DNA of 34,846 nucleotides from contig CAJXRS010000021.1 of the NCBI GenBank assembly GCA_913060555.1, positions 1-34,846 on the forward strand, written 5' to 3'. The notes beneath the pieces are model-generated. The model had not been told where the DNA came from, did no database searches, and saw only the letters and a list, made by a program, of their open reading frames with translations. Origin of the DNA: an uncultured Gammaproteobacteria bacterium (GTDB lineage Bacteria > Pseudomonadota > Gammaproteobacteria > Pseudomonadales > Porticoccaceae). Positions 1-8,687 of this stretch are shown here, piece by piece (position 1 is the stretch's first letter; every line of letters starts with the position of its first letter). The translations under genes were made by a program, and so were the position numbers.

Positions 1-36
1 TAGTCTCGTGGGCTCGGAGATGTGTATAAGAGACAG
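1..36. other. Nextera transposase/i7 adapter remnant (non-biological)
   Basis: Bases 3-36 read GTCTCGTGGGCTCGGAGATGTGTATAAGAGACAG, the Nextera Read 2 adapter; the preceding 'TA' matches the last two bases of the i7 index implied at the other end (CATGCCTA). Confidence 0.98.
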
Positions 37-100
37 CTCTCATTGTCTGTGCCACGCCGCGGGCGGCGATCGGAAATCCGCTTCAGGGATTGCCCTGCAC

Positions 101-757
101 TCAGCCCTCGCCGCGTGCCACCCTGGCTGCCCACTCCTCCATGCTCAGGGTGCCGCCTTCCTGCGCCGCGCGACCGGCGTCCCTGGGCGGCAGGGCGTCC
201 TGCAGAAAATCGATGCGCTTCCACTCCGCGAAGGGGGTTTCACATTCGCTGCGCGGCACATAGCGGGACTGTGCCTCCTTGCGATAGCGGTGGATATAGC
301 GCGGGCAGTTGATCCAGTTCTGGGTCACGGCGACCCGGACGATCAGTTCGGCCTCGGGGTACGCGGCGCGCAATGGGTCTTCGGCGCTCACCGAGGCCGT
401 GCCCTGGATGCGCACCCGCAGCGGATGTTCGAAGTCGATCAGCAGCAGTCCGACCTGGGGGTTGCCGGCGATGTTGCCCATGGACAGGTACATGCCATTG
501 CCGTCATAGCTGGGGAAAGCGATTTCCCGCTCGTTCACCACGCGGAGGAACCCCGGGTCCCCTCCCTTGTAGGACACCGTGGGTCGACCTAGATGGTCGA
601 TGGTGGAGAGGAAGAACATGTCGCGGGCGGCGATGAAGGCCTGGGTCTGCTCGGAGAGGTGATCGTTGACGATGCTGTCCTCGATCCGGTCGGCCAGCGG
701 ACGGGTCTGGAACTGTTGCTGCAGTTCGCGGTGGCGGTCGCCGTAGAGTTCACTCAT
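101..757 (-). CDS. Pyridoxamine 5'-phosphate oxidase (PPOX-fold) family flavoprotein
   Basis: 218 aa from MSELYGDRHRELQ...; FFLSTIDHLGRPTVSYKGGDPGFLRVV, GNIAGNPQVGLLLIDFEHPLRVRIQGTA typical of PPOX-like split-barrel proteins. Start moved downstream of the ORF-track start. Confidence 0.85.
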   Translation of the reverse strand: MSELYGDRHRELQQQFQTRPLADRIEDSIVNDHLSEQTQAFIAARDMFFLSTIDHLGRPTVSYKGGDPGFLRVVNEREIAFPSYDGNGMYLSMGNIAGNPQVGLLLIDFEHPLRVRIQGTASVSAEDPLRAAYPEAELIVRVAVTQNWINCPRYIHRYRKEAQSRYVPRSECETPFAEWKRIDFLQDALPPRDAGRAAQEGGTLSMEEWAARVARGEG

Positions 758-806
758 GGGTGGCTCCTGATGCGGGATGGGACAAGAGTAACCGGAAACC
801 GGGCCT

Positions 807-1472
807 TCAGCCGGTGAAGGCCGGGCCGTCGAAGGTCTCCCGCAGCGCCAACTGCTCGACGGACAGGCGCTTGAGACGGGTGAGCTGGCGCACCGGTTTG
901 CCCAGCGGCACCAGGGCACAGACCGCATGGTGCTGGGGGATGCGCAGCAGACGCTGCAGCGCAGGCTCCTGGGCGGCCGGCAGGGTGGTGATGGTGCCGC
1001 CGAAGCCGGCGGCCCGGGCGCCGAGCAGGACGTTCCAGACGAAGGGGTACACCGAGGCGCCGCCGATCAGGCCGATACGATCGAGTTCCTGGTCCATCGC
1101 CGCCAGGGTGTGGAGATCGACGACGAACACCAACAGGACCTCGGCTTCGGTGTAGGGGGCGAGCAGCCACCCGGGTACCGGGGTGGCGGCGATTTGCTCG
1201 GGCGAGAGGGCGGAGGGCACCACCGTGTTCCAGGGCGCCTCGCCGGCGTCGAGCTGGGCGAGGTAGCGTTTGGCAGCGGGCTCGGCGAGGCGGGCGATCT
1301 CCGCTCGGGTAGCGCGATCGCGGATCAGGATCACCCGCGTTCCCTGGCGGTTGCCGCCGCTCGGTGCAAAGCGCGCGGCATCCAGGATCCGGTAGAGCAG
1401 GGCATCGGGCAGGGGGTCGCCGGTGTACTGGCGGGCGGCAAAGGTGGTGCGCATGGCTTGATCGAGGTCCAT
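807..1472 (-). CDS. Nitroreductase family protein
   Basis: 221 aa from MDLDQAMRTTFAARQYTGDPLPDALLYRILDAARFAPSGGNRQGTRVI..., typical nitroreductase FMN-binding N-terminus; GFGGTITTL C-terminal part. Confidence 0.88.
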   Translation of the reverse strand: MDLDQAMRTTFAARQYTGDPLPDALLYRILDAARFAPSGGNRQGTRVILIRDRATRAEIARLAEPAAKRYLAQLDAGEAPWNTVVPSALSPEQIAATPVPGWLLAPYTEAEVLLVFVVDLHTLAAMDQELDRIGLIGGASVYPFVWNVLLGARAAGFGGTITTLPAAQEPALQRLLRIPQHHAVCALVPLGKPVRQLTRLKRLSVEQLALRETFDGPAFTG

Positions 1473-1492
1473 GGGAGCCTCCGGGGGCAGGG

Positions 1493-2284
1493 TTATTCGT
1501 GACTGGGCAGCTGGGTAAAGTCGGCGGGGCGCTTGTCGCGAAACGCCTGGATGGCCTCGCGGTTGGCCGGCGCACCGATCAGTCGGGCAAAGGCGGCCGT
1601 TTCCCGCTGGCGGGCCGCCATGATCGCCGCTTGCCGGGGTGCTGCCAGCAGCAGCTTGGTCTCGACCAGGGAGCTGATGGGCATGGCCGCGATGGGGCGC
1701 GCCAACGCCTGGGCGGCGCTCAGCAACTCGGCTGCGGGCAGCTTCCGCCGGGCCAGGCCCATGGCCACGCAGGTGTCCGCATCGAGCCATTCCGCGGTGT
1801 AGAGCAGGTGCGCGGCGTTGGCCCAGCCGATGCGTTCGGGCAGCAGGTAGGAGTTGCCGGCCTCGACGGTCACGCCCAGGGTGGCGAAGGGCGCGCGCAA
1901 GCGGGCATCTTCGCTGATCAGCACGAAATCACAATGCGGCAGCAGTGTCAGCCCGATGCCCACGCCGATACCGTTGACCGCGGCGACCAGGGGTTTCGGA
2001 AAGCCGCAGAGCACGTCCATGAAGTAGGGAAAACCGTGGGGTTCGGCGTCCTGGTGGCGGGGCGGGGAAGCCATTTCGGCGAGATCCTGGCCGGCGGTAA
2101 AGGCGCGTCCGGCGCCGGTGAGGATCACCACCGCGACCTTGTCGTCCGCGGCTGCGGCGCTCAGGGCGTCGCCGACGGCGTCGTAGAGAGCATCGTTGAA
2201 GGCATTGAGCGCCGCGGGACGATGCAGGGTCAGGGTGCGGACGCGCTCGGCGTCGTCGATCAGCACCAGCTCCGGGTTTCTCAT
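1493..2284 (-). CDS. Enoyl-CoA hydratase/isomerase (crotonase) family protein
   Basis: 263 aa; VRTLTLHRPAALNAFND, VVILTGAGRAFTAGQDLAEM, AAVNGIGVGIGLTLLPHCDFVLISEDARLRAPFATLGVTVEAGNSYLLPERIG crotonase signatures. Confidence 0.9.
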   Translation of the reverse strand: MRNPELVLIDDAERVRTLTLHRPAALNAFNDALYDAVGDALSAAAADDKVAVVILTGAGRAFTAGQDLAEMASPPRHQDAEPHGFPYFMDVLCGFPKPLVAAVNGIGVGIGLTLLPHCDFVLISEDARLRAPFATLGVTVEAGNSYLLPERIGWANAAHLLYTAEWLDADTCVAMGLARRKLPAAELLSAAQALARPIAAMPISSLVETKLLLAAPRQAAIMAARQRETAAFARLIGAPANREAIQAFRDKRPADFTQLPSHE

Positions 2285-2334
2285 GGTTGTTGTCCGCAGG
2301 CTCCCAGCAGCCAGTGTAGAGGATGGCGCCCGGC

Positions 2335-2370
2335 CATTTCACGGGTCATTTCACGGGTCATTTCATGGGG
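2335..2370. repeat. Three tandem 12-bp direct repeats (CATTTCACGGGT x2, CATTTCATGGGG) in a divergent intergenic region
   Basis: Read directly: cATTTCACGGGTcATTTCACGGGTcATTTCATGGGG; first two units identical, third has 2 differences. Confidence 0.85.
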
Positions 2371-2497
2371 CTTGGCGAGCTGCTGGCGTCGCTGGACTAT
2401 CTGGGGCACCATCGGGTGGCTGCGCCGCGACTTGGCTGCGGATGCGCGAACACCATAAACCGTGAATACCATAACGAAGATACGTGGGGGAACCGAC

Positions 2498-3478
2498 ATG
2501 GCGATCAATTCCGTTCTGGGGCCGATCGAAGTGGAAGATCTGGGCACCACCTTGATTCACGAGCATCTCACCATCGGCTGGCCCGGCTGGGAGATGGACC
2601 ACCGCGATTTCGACCGCGGGAAGGAAGGTACGCGCGTCGCGGGGAAGTTGAGGGAGATGCGCGAGTTGGGCATTCGAAGCATGGTCGATCCCTGTCCCAT
2701 GGAACTCGGCCGCGACCCGGAATTCGCCGCCGAGATGTCTGACAAATCCGGCGTCCACATCGTGGTCGCGACCGGCCTGTACAACGATGCATTGGGTATT
2801 CCGCAGCATTTCCGGCTGATGGAAGTGGATGCCATCGCCGAGGTGTATGTGAAGGAAATCCAGGAGGGCATCGGCAGAACGGGCATCAGGGCCGGCATCA
2901 TCAAGACTGCCTGTGGTGGCATCCACGGCGTGACACCGCCCGGCCAGGGTATCAAGGACACCGAGGTCAAGTGCCTGCGCGCCGCGGCGCGCGCCTGCAA
3001 GGCGACCGGCGCTCCCATCCTGTGTCACAACGACGAATTCGATCCCTACGGCCGCGAGACACTCGATATCTTCGAAGAGGAGCAGGTGGACTTCAACAGG
3101 GTGCTGATCGGCCACGCCTGTGGGGTGGGCGACATGCGCTACTACTTCGACATTCTCGAACGCGGCGCCTGGCTGGGCTTCGACCGTTTCGGCATCGAGT
3201 CGATCGCCTCGGACAAGCTGCGGCTGGCGTCCCTGCTCGGCCTGCTCGCCGTAGGCTATGACCGCATCATGCTGTCCCACGATTCGCTGGAGTGCTGGCG
3301 CGGGCTGGACACCGGCGTGCTGCACGGCATGATGGCGGCCTCGCCGAACTGGAACAAGACGCATATCTCGCGCAATATTTTGCCGGCGATGCGCGAGGCC
3401 GGGGTGTCCCAGGAGGTCATCGATACCCTGATGGTCGGCAATCCCTGCAGCTACTTCGGTACCCACAGTCACGGCTAG
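2498..3478 (+). CDS. Phosphotriesterase-family (amidohydrolase-superfamily) metal-dependent hydrolase/lactonase
   Basis: 326 aa from MAINSVLGPIEVEDLGTTLIHEHL; metal ligands apparent: HEH, GIIKTACGG (carbamylated Lys), LCHNDE, LIGHACG, LSHDSL. Confidence 0.88.
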   Translation: MAINSVLGPIEVEDLGTTLIHEHLTIGWPGWEMDHRDFDRGKEGTRVAGKLREMRELGIRSMVDPCPMELGRDPEFAAEMSDKSGVHIVVATGLYNDALGIPQHFRLMEVDAIAEVYVKEIQEGIGRTGIRAGIIKTACGGIHGVTPPGQGIKDTEVKCLRAAARACKATGAPILCHNDEFDPYGRETLDIFEEEQVDFNRVLIGHACGVGDMRYYFDILERGAWLGFDRFGIESIASDKLRLASLLGLLAVGYDRIMLSHDSLECWRGLDTGVLHGMMAASPNWNKTHISRNILPAMREAGVSQEVIDTLMVGNPCSYFGTHSHG

Positions 3479-3493
3479 CCGCGACCGGTGGTC

Positions 3494-3530
3494 GCCGGGC
3501 GCCGGCCCCTGCCATGGCCGGCGGCCCGGC
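3494..3530. terminator. GC-rich hairpin after the hydrolase gene (possible terminator/attenuator, no T-tract)
   Basis: GCCGGGCGCCGGC (3494-3506) pairs with GCCGGCGGCCCGGC (3517-3530) with a 1-nt bulge; no downstream poly-T. Confidence 0.35.
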
Positions 3531-3636
3531 CTCGGGAATTGCCGTTGCCGATGGTTGGGCTTAGCATCTGACGGCAATTTGTCACAATCAGAAGCCGGTG
3601 GCATTGCCAGGCCACCGGACGCTTGCGGGGGGAAAC

Positions 3637-4860
3637 ATGACCAGGAAACATGTACTGGAAGGGGTGCGCGTACTCGACTTCACCCATGTGCTGGCGGGGC
3701 CCAGCTGTACCCGGCTGATGGCCGAAACCGGCGCCGAAGTGATCAAGGTGGAGGCGGCGCCGGCGGGCGATATGGTGCGCCAGATGCCCGCTCTCAAGAA
3801 CGGGCGCAGCGGCTATTACATCCAGCAGAACCGCGGCAAGCAGTCGCTCTGCCTGAACCTCCGTGACCCGCAGGCCCAGGAGGTCGTGCACAAGCTGGCG
3901 GGCGAGGTCGACGTGGTGGTGGAGAACTTCACGCCCGGGGTGATGAAGCGCCTCAACATCGATTATCCCAGGCTCAGCGAACTCAACCCCGAGCTGATCA
4001 TGTGCTCGATCTCGGCCTTCGGGCAGCGCGGGCCGCTGGCCGACCGCCCGGGCTTCGACTACATCGCCCAGGCCTATGCCGGAGTGATCGACATGATCGG
4101 CGAGGAGAACGGCTCGCCCTATTTTCCCGGCCTTGGCATGGGTGATGTCTCTACCGGCGCCCACGCCTATGGCGCCATCAGCGCGGCGCTCTTCCATCGT
4201 GCCATGGGCGGCGGCGGGCAATACCTGGATATCAGTTTGCTCGACTGCCTGTTCCATTGCCACGAGATCAATGTCCAGGGCTACGACGGCAGTGGCGGAC
4301 AATTGGTGCCGCACCGCTCCGGCGCCCACCACTTTGCGGTGGCGCCCCTGGGCATGTTCAAGGGCAAGGACAAATGGCTGGTCATCATCGCCATTGGCGG
4401 CCAGTGGGCGAATCTGCTCAAGGTCATCGGCCGCGAGGATTTTCTCACCGACCCGCGGTTTGCCGACAATGCCGGGCGCGTCGCCAACAAGCAGCTGTTG
4501 ATCGATGCCATCGAGGCCTGGTTGCAGACCACCGAGAGCGACGCGGAGGCGGTGCGCATCCTCGAGGAGAACCATGTGCCGGTGGCACCCGTGTTGAGTG
4601 TGCCCGAGGCCATGGCCCATCCCCATCACAATGAGCGCCAGACGGTGCGGACCATCAGTGACCGCGCCTTCGGCGATCTGAAGATCCCCGGCGTGCCGCT
4701 CCGGTTCTCTCAGTACCCGGAGTTTCTGCCCCTGCAGGCGCCCTTCCTGGGCGAGCACAATGCCCAGGTGCTGAAAGCCTTGGGTTATTCCGACGACGAC
4801 ATCGCGGCCCTGGCCGCGGCCGGTGTGCTGGCCAGCGAGCCGCTGCCGGCATCCGCCTGA
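3637..4860 (+). CDS. CaiB/BaiF (family III) CoA-transferase, paralogue 1 of 4
   Basis: 407 aa; VRVLDFTHVLAGPSCTRLMAETGAEVIKVE, VENFTPGVMKRL, SISAFGQRGPLADRPGFDYIAQA, GMGDVSTGAHA (catalytic Asp region). Confidence 0.93.
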   Translation: MTRKHVLEGVRVLDFTHVLAGPSCTRLMAETGAEVIKVEAAPAGDMVRQMPALKNGRSGYYIQQNRGKQSLCLNLRDPQAQEVVHKLAGEVDVVVENFTPGVMKRLNIDYPRLSELNPELIMCSISAFGQRGPLADRPGFDYIAQAYAGVIDMIGEENGSPYFPGLGMGDVSTGAHAYGAISAALFHRAMGGGGQYLDISLLDCLFHCHEINVQGYDGSGGQLVPHRSGAHHFAVAPLGMFKGKDKWLVIIAIGGQWANLLKVIGREDFLTDPRFADNAGRVANKQLLIDAIEAWLQTTESDAEAVRILEENHVPVAPVLSVPEAMAHPHHNERQTVRTISDRAFGDLKIPGVPLRFSQYPEFLPLQAPFLGEHNAQVLKALGYSDDDIAALAAAGVLASEPLPASA

Positions 4861-4879
4861 CGCGGCGAGAGGAGCTGTC

Positions 4880-6094
4880 ATGGCCAGCAAGCCGATCCTC
4901 GCGGGGTACCGGATCCTCGATTTCACCCAGTACCTGGCCGGGCCCAGTGCCACCCGCCTGATGGCGGAGATGGGTGCCGAGATCATCAAGATCGAGATGG
5001 CGCCCTATGGTGATCCCAGCCGCGCCTTTCCCTACCGCAAGCACAAGCGCAGTGCCTATTACGTCCAGCAGAATCGCGGCAAGAAAAGCCTGTGTGTGAA
5101 TTTCAAGGACGGGCGCAGCCGAGAGATCGTGCGCGATCTCATCCGCGAATCCGATGTGCTGATCGAGAACTACGCCCCGGGCGTGATCGGCCGGCTCGGC
5201 TTCGGCTGGGAGCAGGTGCGGGCGATCAACCCGCGTGCGGTGATGTGCTCGATTTCGGCGTTCGGCCAGACCGGTCCGCTCAGCCACCTGTCCGGCTTTG
5301 ATTACATCGCTCAGGCCTATGCCGGGGTGACCGCGGTGATCGGTGAGCCGGATCGTCCGCCGAGCCTGCCGATGCTGGCTATCGGCGATGTCACCACCGG
5401 CGTGCACGCCGCCGGTGCGCTGGGCTTCGCGCTGCTCGACGTTCACCGCACCGGGGTCGGTCAACACCTGGATATTTCCCTGCTGGACTGCTATTTCCAT
5501 CATCACGAAGTCAATGTCCAGGCCTACTCGGCGAGTGGCGGCGCGATCGTCCCGCGCCGCGCCGGCGCCCACCACTATGCGGTGGCGCCTACCGGGATTT
5601 TTCGCGGCCCCGAGGGTTACATCATGATCCTCGCCCTGCTGCACCAGTGGCCGGTGCTGTGCAAGGCGATGGGCCGAGAGGATCTGATTGCGGATGAGCG
5701 TTTCAAGACCAATGAATTGCGAGTCGCCAATCAGCAGGCGCTGATCGCCATCATCGAGGCATGGTTGCAGGGCTTTGCCACCGACGCCGCGGCGATCGAG
5801 GCGCTGCAGGCGGTACGGGTTCCGGTGGCGCCCATCCTCACCGTGGCCCAGGCCATCGAGCATCCGCACCACCGGGCGCGGGGCACGGTACGGCGGGTTT
5901 CCGACCGCATGCTCGGCGAGTTCGATATCCCGGGGGTGCCATTGCGCTTTTCGGCGCACCCCGAGCTGCTGGAGTTGCAGGCACCCCTGCTCGGTGAGCA
6001 CAACGGCGAATTACTGACCGCTCTGCTGGGCTACGAGGCTGAGCGGGTGGCGGCCCTGGAGCAGGAGGGTGTGCTGGTGGCCGCGGCGCACTGA
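4880..6094 (+). CDS. CaiB/BaiF (family III) CoA-transferase, paralogue 2 of 4
   Basis: 404 aa; YRILDFTQYLAGPSATRLMAEMGAEIIKIE, IENYAPGVIGRLGFGWE, AIGDVTTGVHA; aligns collinearly with paralogues 1, 3 and 4. Confidence 0.93.
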   Translation: MASKPILAGYRILDFTQYLAGPSATRLMAEMGAEIIKIEMAPYGDPSRAFPYRKHKRSAYYVQQNRGKKSLCVNFKDGRSREIVRDLIRESDVLIENYAPGVIGRLGFGWEQVRAINPRAVMCSISAFGQTGPLSHLSGFDYIAQAYAGVTAVIGEPDRPPSLPMLAIGDVTTGVHAAGALGFALLDVHRTGVGQHLDISLLDCYFHHHEVNVQAYSASGGAIVPRRAGAHHYAVAPTGIFRGPEGYIMILALLHQWPVLCKAMGREDLIADERFKTNELRVANQQALIAIIEAWLQGFATDAAAIEALQAVRVPVAPILTVAQAIEHPHHRARGTVRRVSDRMLGEFDIPGVPLRFSAHPELLELQAPLLGEHNGELLTALLGYEAERVAALEQEGVLVAAAH

Positions 6095-6165
6095 CCGCGG
6101 CGCAACAGCGAGCGGACCGCCCTGTGGTCTGGATCGATAACGGTTTTTGAATCCGGGATTCTGAG

Positions 6166-7383
6166 ATGGTGCCCAAACACGTACTCGACGGCTACCGGGT
6201 GCTGGATTTCACCCAGTATCTGGCCGGCCCCGCTGCCACCAATCTGATGGTGCAGCTGGGTGCCGAAGTGATCAAGCTGGAAATCGGCCCCCACGGCGAA
6301 CCCGTGCGCAACTTTCCCTATTGCCGGGCGGGTCGCAGCGGCTATTTCATTCAACAGAACCGCGGCAAGAAAAGTGTGTGTCTGGATCCGAAACATCCGC
6401 AAGGCCTGGACATCATCAAGCGCCTGCTCAAGCACAGCGATGTGTTCATCGAGAACTTTGCACCAGGAGTGATCGGCCGACTCGGTCTGGGTTGGGAAGA
6501 GGTTCGCAAGATCAACCCGAATCTCATCATGTGCTCGATTTCGGCGTTCGGCCAGGAGGGGCCACTCGCCAGCCATCCGGGCTTCGATTACATCGCCCAG
6601 GCCTATGCCGCGGTCAGCGATCTGATCGGTGAGCCCGACCGCGCACCCTCGATGCCCATGCTGGCCTTTGGCGATGTGGGCACGGGCGTGCACGCGCTGA
6701 CCGCGGTGGGCTATGCGCTGCTCGATCGCGAGCGCAATGGCGCCGGCGGCCAATGGCTCGACATCTCGCTGCTGGACAGTTATTTCCACTATCACGAGGT
6801 CAGTGTTCAGGCCTATTCGGCCAGCGGTGGGCGCATCGAACCCCGACGCAGCGGCTCACACCACTATGCGGTGGGGCCGAGCGGCATCTTCAAGGCCAGG
6901 GAAGGGCACCTGATGATCCTGGCGCTGCTGCACCAGTGGCCCATTCTGTGTCGCGCCATGGGCCGCGAGGATCTGATCGAGGACCCGCGCTTCCGGGACA
7001 ACGACGCCCGCATGGCCCACCGCGAGGCCATGATCGCGCTCATCGAGGACTGGCTGCAGTCGCTGCCTTCGGATGCCGCGGCGCTGGCGATTCTGGAAGA
7101 GGCGCGGATTCCCTGCGCGCCCATTCTGTCGGTACCCGAGGCCATGGCCCATCCGCACCTGATCGAGCGGCGTACAGTGCGAACCATCGAGGATCGCCTG
7201 CTGGGCAAATTGCAGATTCCCGGAATGCCCCTGCGCTTTTCCAAATACGAAGTCGATGAAAATATTCAGGCGCCCCTGCTCGGTGAGCACAACGCCGAGG
7301 TGCTCAAGCGGCTGCTGCTGTGCCCCGCAGAGCAGGTATGGGATTGGGAGCGGCGCAAGGTGCTGTTTGCCAAGCCCGTGTAG
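6166..7383 (+). CDS. CaiB/BaiF (family III) CoA-transferase, paralogue 3 of 4
   Basis: 405 aa; YRVLDFTQYLAGPAATNLMVQLGAEVIKLE, IENFAPGVIGRLGLGWE, AFGDVGTGVHA. Confidence 0.93.
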   Translation: MVPKHVLDGYRVLDFTQYLAGPAATNLMVQLGAEVIKLEIGPHGEPVRNFPYCRAGRSGYFIQQNRGKKSVCLDPKHPQGLDIIKRLLKHSDVFIENFAPGVIGRLGLGWEEVRKINPNLIMCSISAFGQEGPLASHPGFDYIAQAYAAVSDLIGEPDRAPSMPMLAFGDVGTGVHALTAVGYALLDRERNGAGGQWLDISLLDSYFHYHEVSVQAYSASGGRIEPRRSGSHHYAVGPSGIFKAREGHLMILALLHQWPILCRAMGREDLIEDPRFRDNDARMAHREAMIALIEDWLQSLPSDAAALAILEEARIPCAPILSVPEAMAHPHLIERRTVRTIEDRLLGKLQIPGMPLRFSKYEVDENIQAPLLGEHNAEVLKRLLLCPAEQVWDWERRKVLFAKPV

Positions 7384-7430
7384 GCGTGGAACGAAACAGA
7401 GCTAAAGCGCACCAGCGGAGGAGAATCGCC

Positions 7431-8672
7431 ATGCAACCACAGCACATCATGGAGGGCTATCGAGTTCTGGATTTCACCCAGTTTCTCGCCGGTCCCACCA
7501 CCACCCGGCTGATGGCCGAGATGGGAGCAGAAGTCATCAAGGTCGAACTGGCTCCCGCCGGCGATCCCACCCATCTGCTGCCCCACCGCCGTGCCGGACG
7601 CAGCGGCTACTACATTCAGCAAAATCGCGGCAAAAAAAGTGTCTGCGTCGATATCCGCAATCCCAAGGGTCTGGCGCTGATCAAGGAACTGGTCAGGTCC
7701 TGCGACGTGCTGCTGGAAAATTTTTCGCCCGGGGCCATCGGCCGCTTGGGGCTGGGTTGGGAGGTGGTCCACGCCCTGAATCCGGAACTCATCATGTGCT
7801 CGGTGTCGGCCTTCGGCCAGACCGGGCCCTTGTCCAGCCTCCCGGGTTTCGATTACATCGCCATGGCCGTATCCGGGGTCATGGACATGATCGGCGACCC
7901 CGATCAGCCGCCGTATTTCCCCATGCTGGGTATCGGCGATGTCAGCGCCGGGGTCCACGCCCTGGCGGCCATCAATGCGGCGCTGCTCTACCGTTACAAG
8001 ACCGGGCGCGGTCAGTACATCGACATTTCGCTGCTGGATGCCTATTTCCACAGCCACGAAATCAATGTTCAGGCGTATTCGGGCAGCAAGGGGAAGATTC
8101 AGCCCAGGCGCTCGGGCCATCACCACTACGCGGCCGCTCCCCTGGGGCTGTTCCATTGTCGCGATGGTTACCTGTTCATGGTGGTCATGGCGCGCCAGTG
8201 GGGACCTTTGTGCAAGGCGATGGGGCGTGACGATCTCGCCGACAATCCTAACTACGACACCAATCTCAAGCGGGTCGAGCGACGCGCGGAGATCGTTGCC
8301 ATCATCGAGGACTGGCTGCGCGACTACGATCGCGATGACGCGCTGCGCATCCTGCAGGACATGCATGTGCCGGTGGCGCCAGTGCTCAGCGTTCCCGAAG
8401 CCATGGAGCATCCGCACCTGATCGAGCGCCAGGTGGTGCGCACCATCCAGGATCGCGGCTATGGTGAACTGCAGATTCCAGGGATCCCCCTGCGCTTTTC
8501 CGAGTTTCCCGAACCCCTGGATCTCCAGGCCCCTTACCTGGGCGAGCACAACCGCGAGGTGATGACGAAGTTTGGCGGAGTCACTGCACAAGAGGTTGCG
8601 GCACTGGAGGCCGAAGGCGTGCTTCATACCCAGCCGCTGCCAGAGGGTGTGGCCACCGTGGCCGGCCTCTGA
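7431..8672 (+). CDS. CaiB/BaiF (family III) CoA-transferase, paralogue 4 of 4
   Basis: 413 aa from MQPQHIMEGYRVLDFTQFLAGPTTTRLMAEMGAEVIKVE; GIGDVSAGVHA; start preceded by GGAGGAG. Confidence 0.93.
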   Translation: MQPQHIMEGYRVLDFTQFLAGPTTTRLMAEMGAEVIKVELAPAGDPTHLLPHRRAGRSGYYIQQNRGKKSVCVDIRNPKGLALIKELVRSCDVLLENFSPGAIGRLGLGWEVVHALNPELIMCSVSAFGQTGPLSSLPGFDYIAMAVSGVMDMIGDPDQPPYFPMLGIGDVSAGVHALAAINAALLYRYKTGRGQYIDISLLDAYFHSHEINVQAYSGSKGKIQPRRSGHHHYAAAPLGLFHCRDGYLFMVVMARQWGPLCKAMGRDDLADNPNYDTNLKRVERRAEIVAIIEDWLRDYDRDDALRILQDMHVPVAPVLSVPEAMEHPHLIERQVVRTIQDRGYGELQIPGIPLRFSEFPEPLDLQAPYLGEHNREVMTKFGGVTAQEVAALEAEGVLHTQPLPEGVATVAGL

Positions 8673-8687
8673 CGTTTGCCGCCGGGA

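Noticed and set aside
8-592. Plus-strand ORF starting MGSEMCIRDS and overlapping ORFs at 22-312
   Set aside because: Begin in adapter sequence and are antisense to the PPOX-family gene.
1364-2458. 364-aa plus-strand ORF over the crotonase gene
   Set aside because: Antisense to a clear enoyl-CoA hydratase family gene; G/Q/R-rich with no motif.
2363-3604. 413-aa minus-strand ORF antisense to the phosphotriesterase-family gene
   Set aside because: Mirror frame of a gene with intact catalytic motifs; no domain signature.
4655-8627. Long antisense ORFs (e.g. 4655-6001, 7266-8627) over CoA-transferase paralogues
   Set aside because: Reappear in the same frame relation because the sense genes are paralogous and GC-biased; no recognisable protein features.
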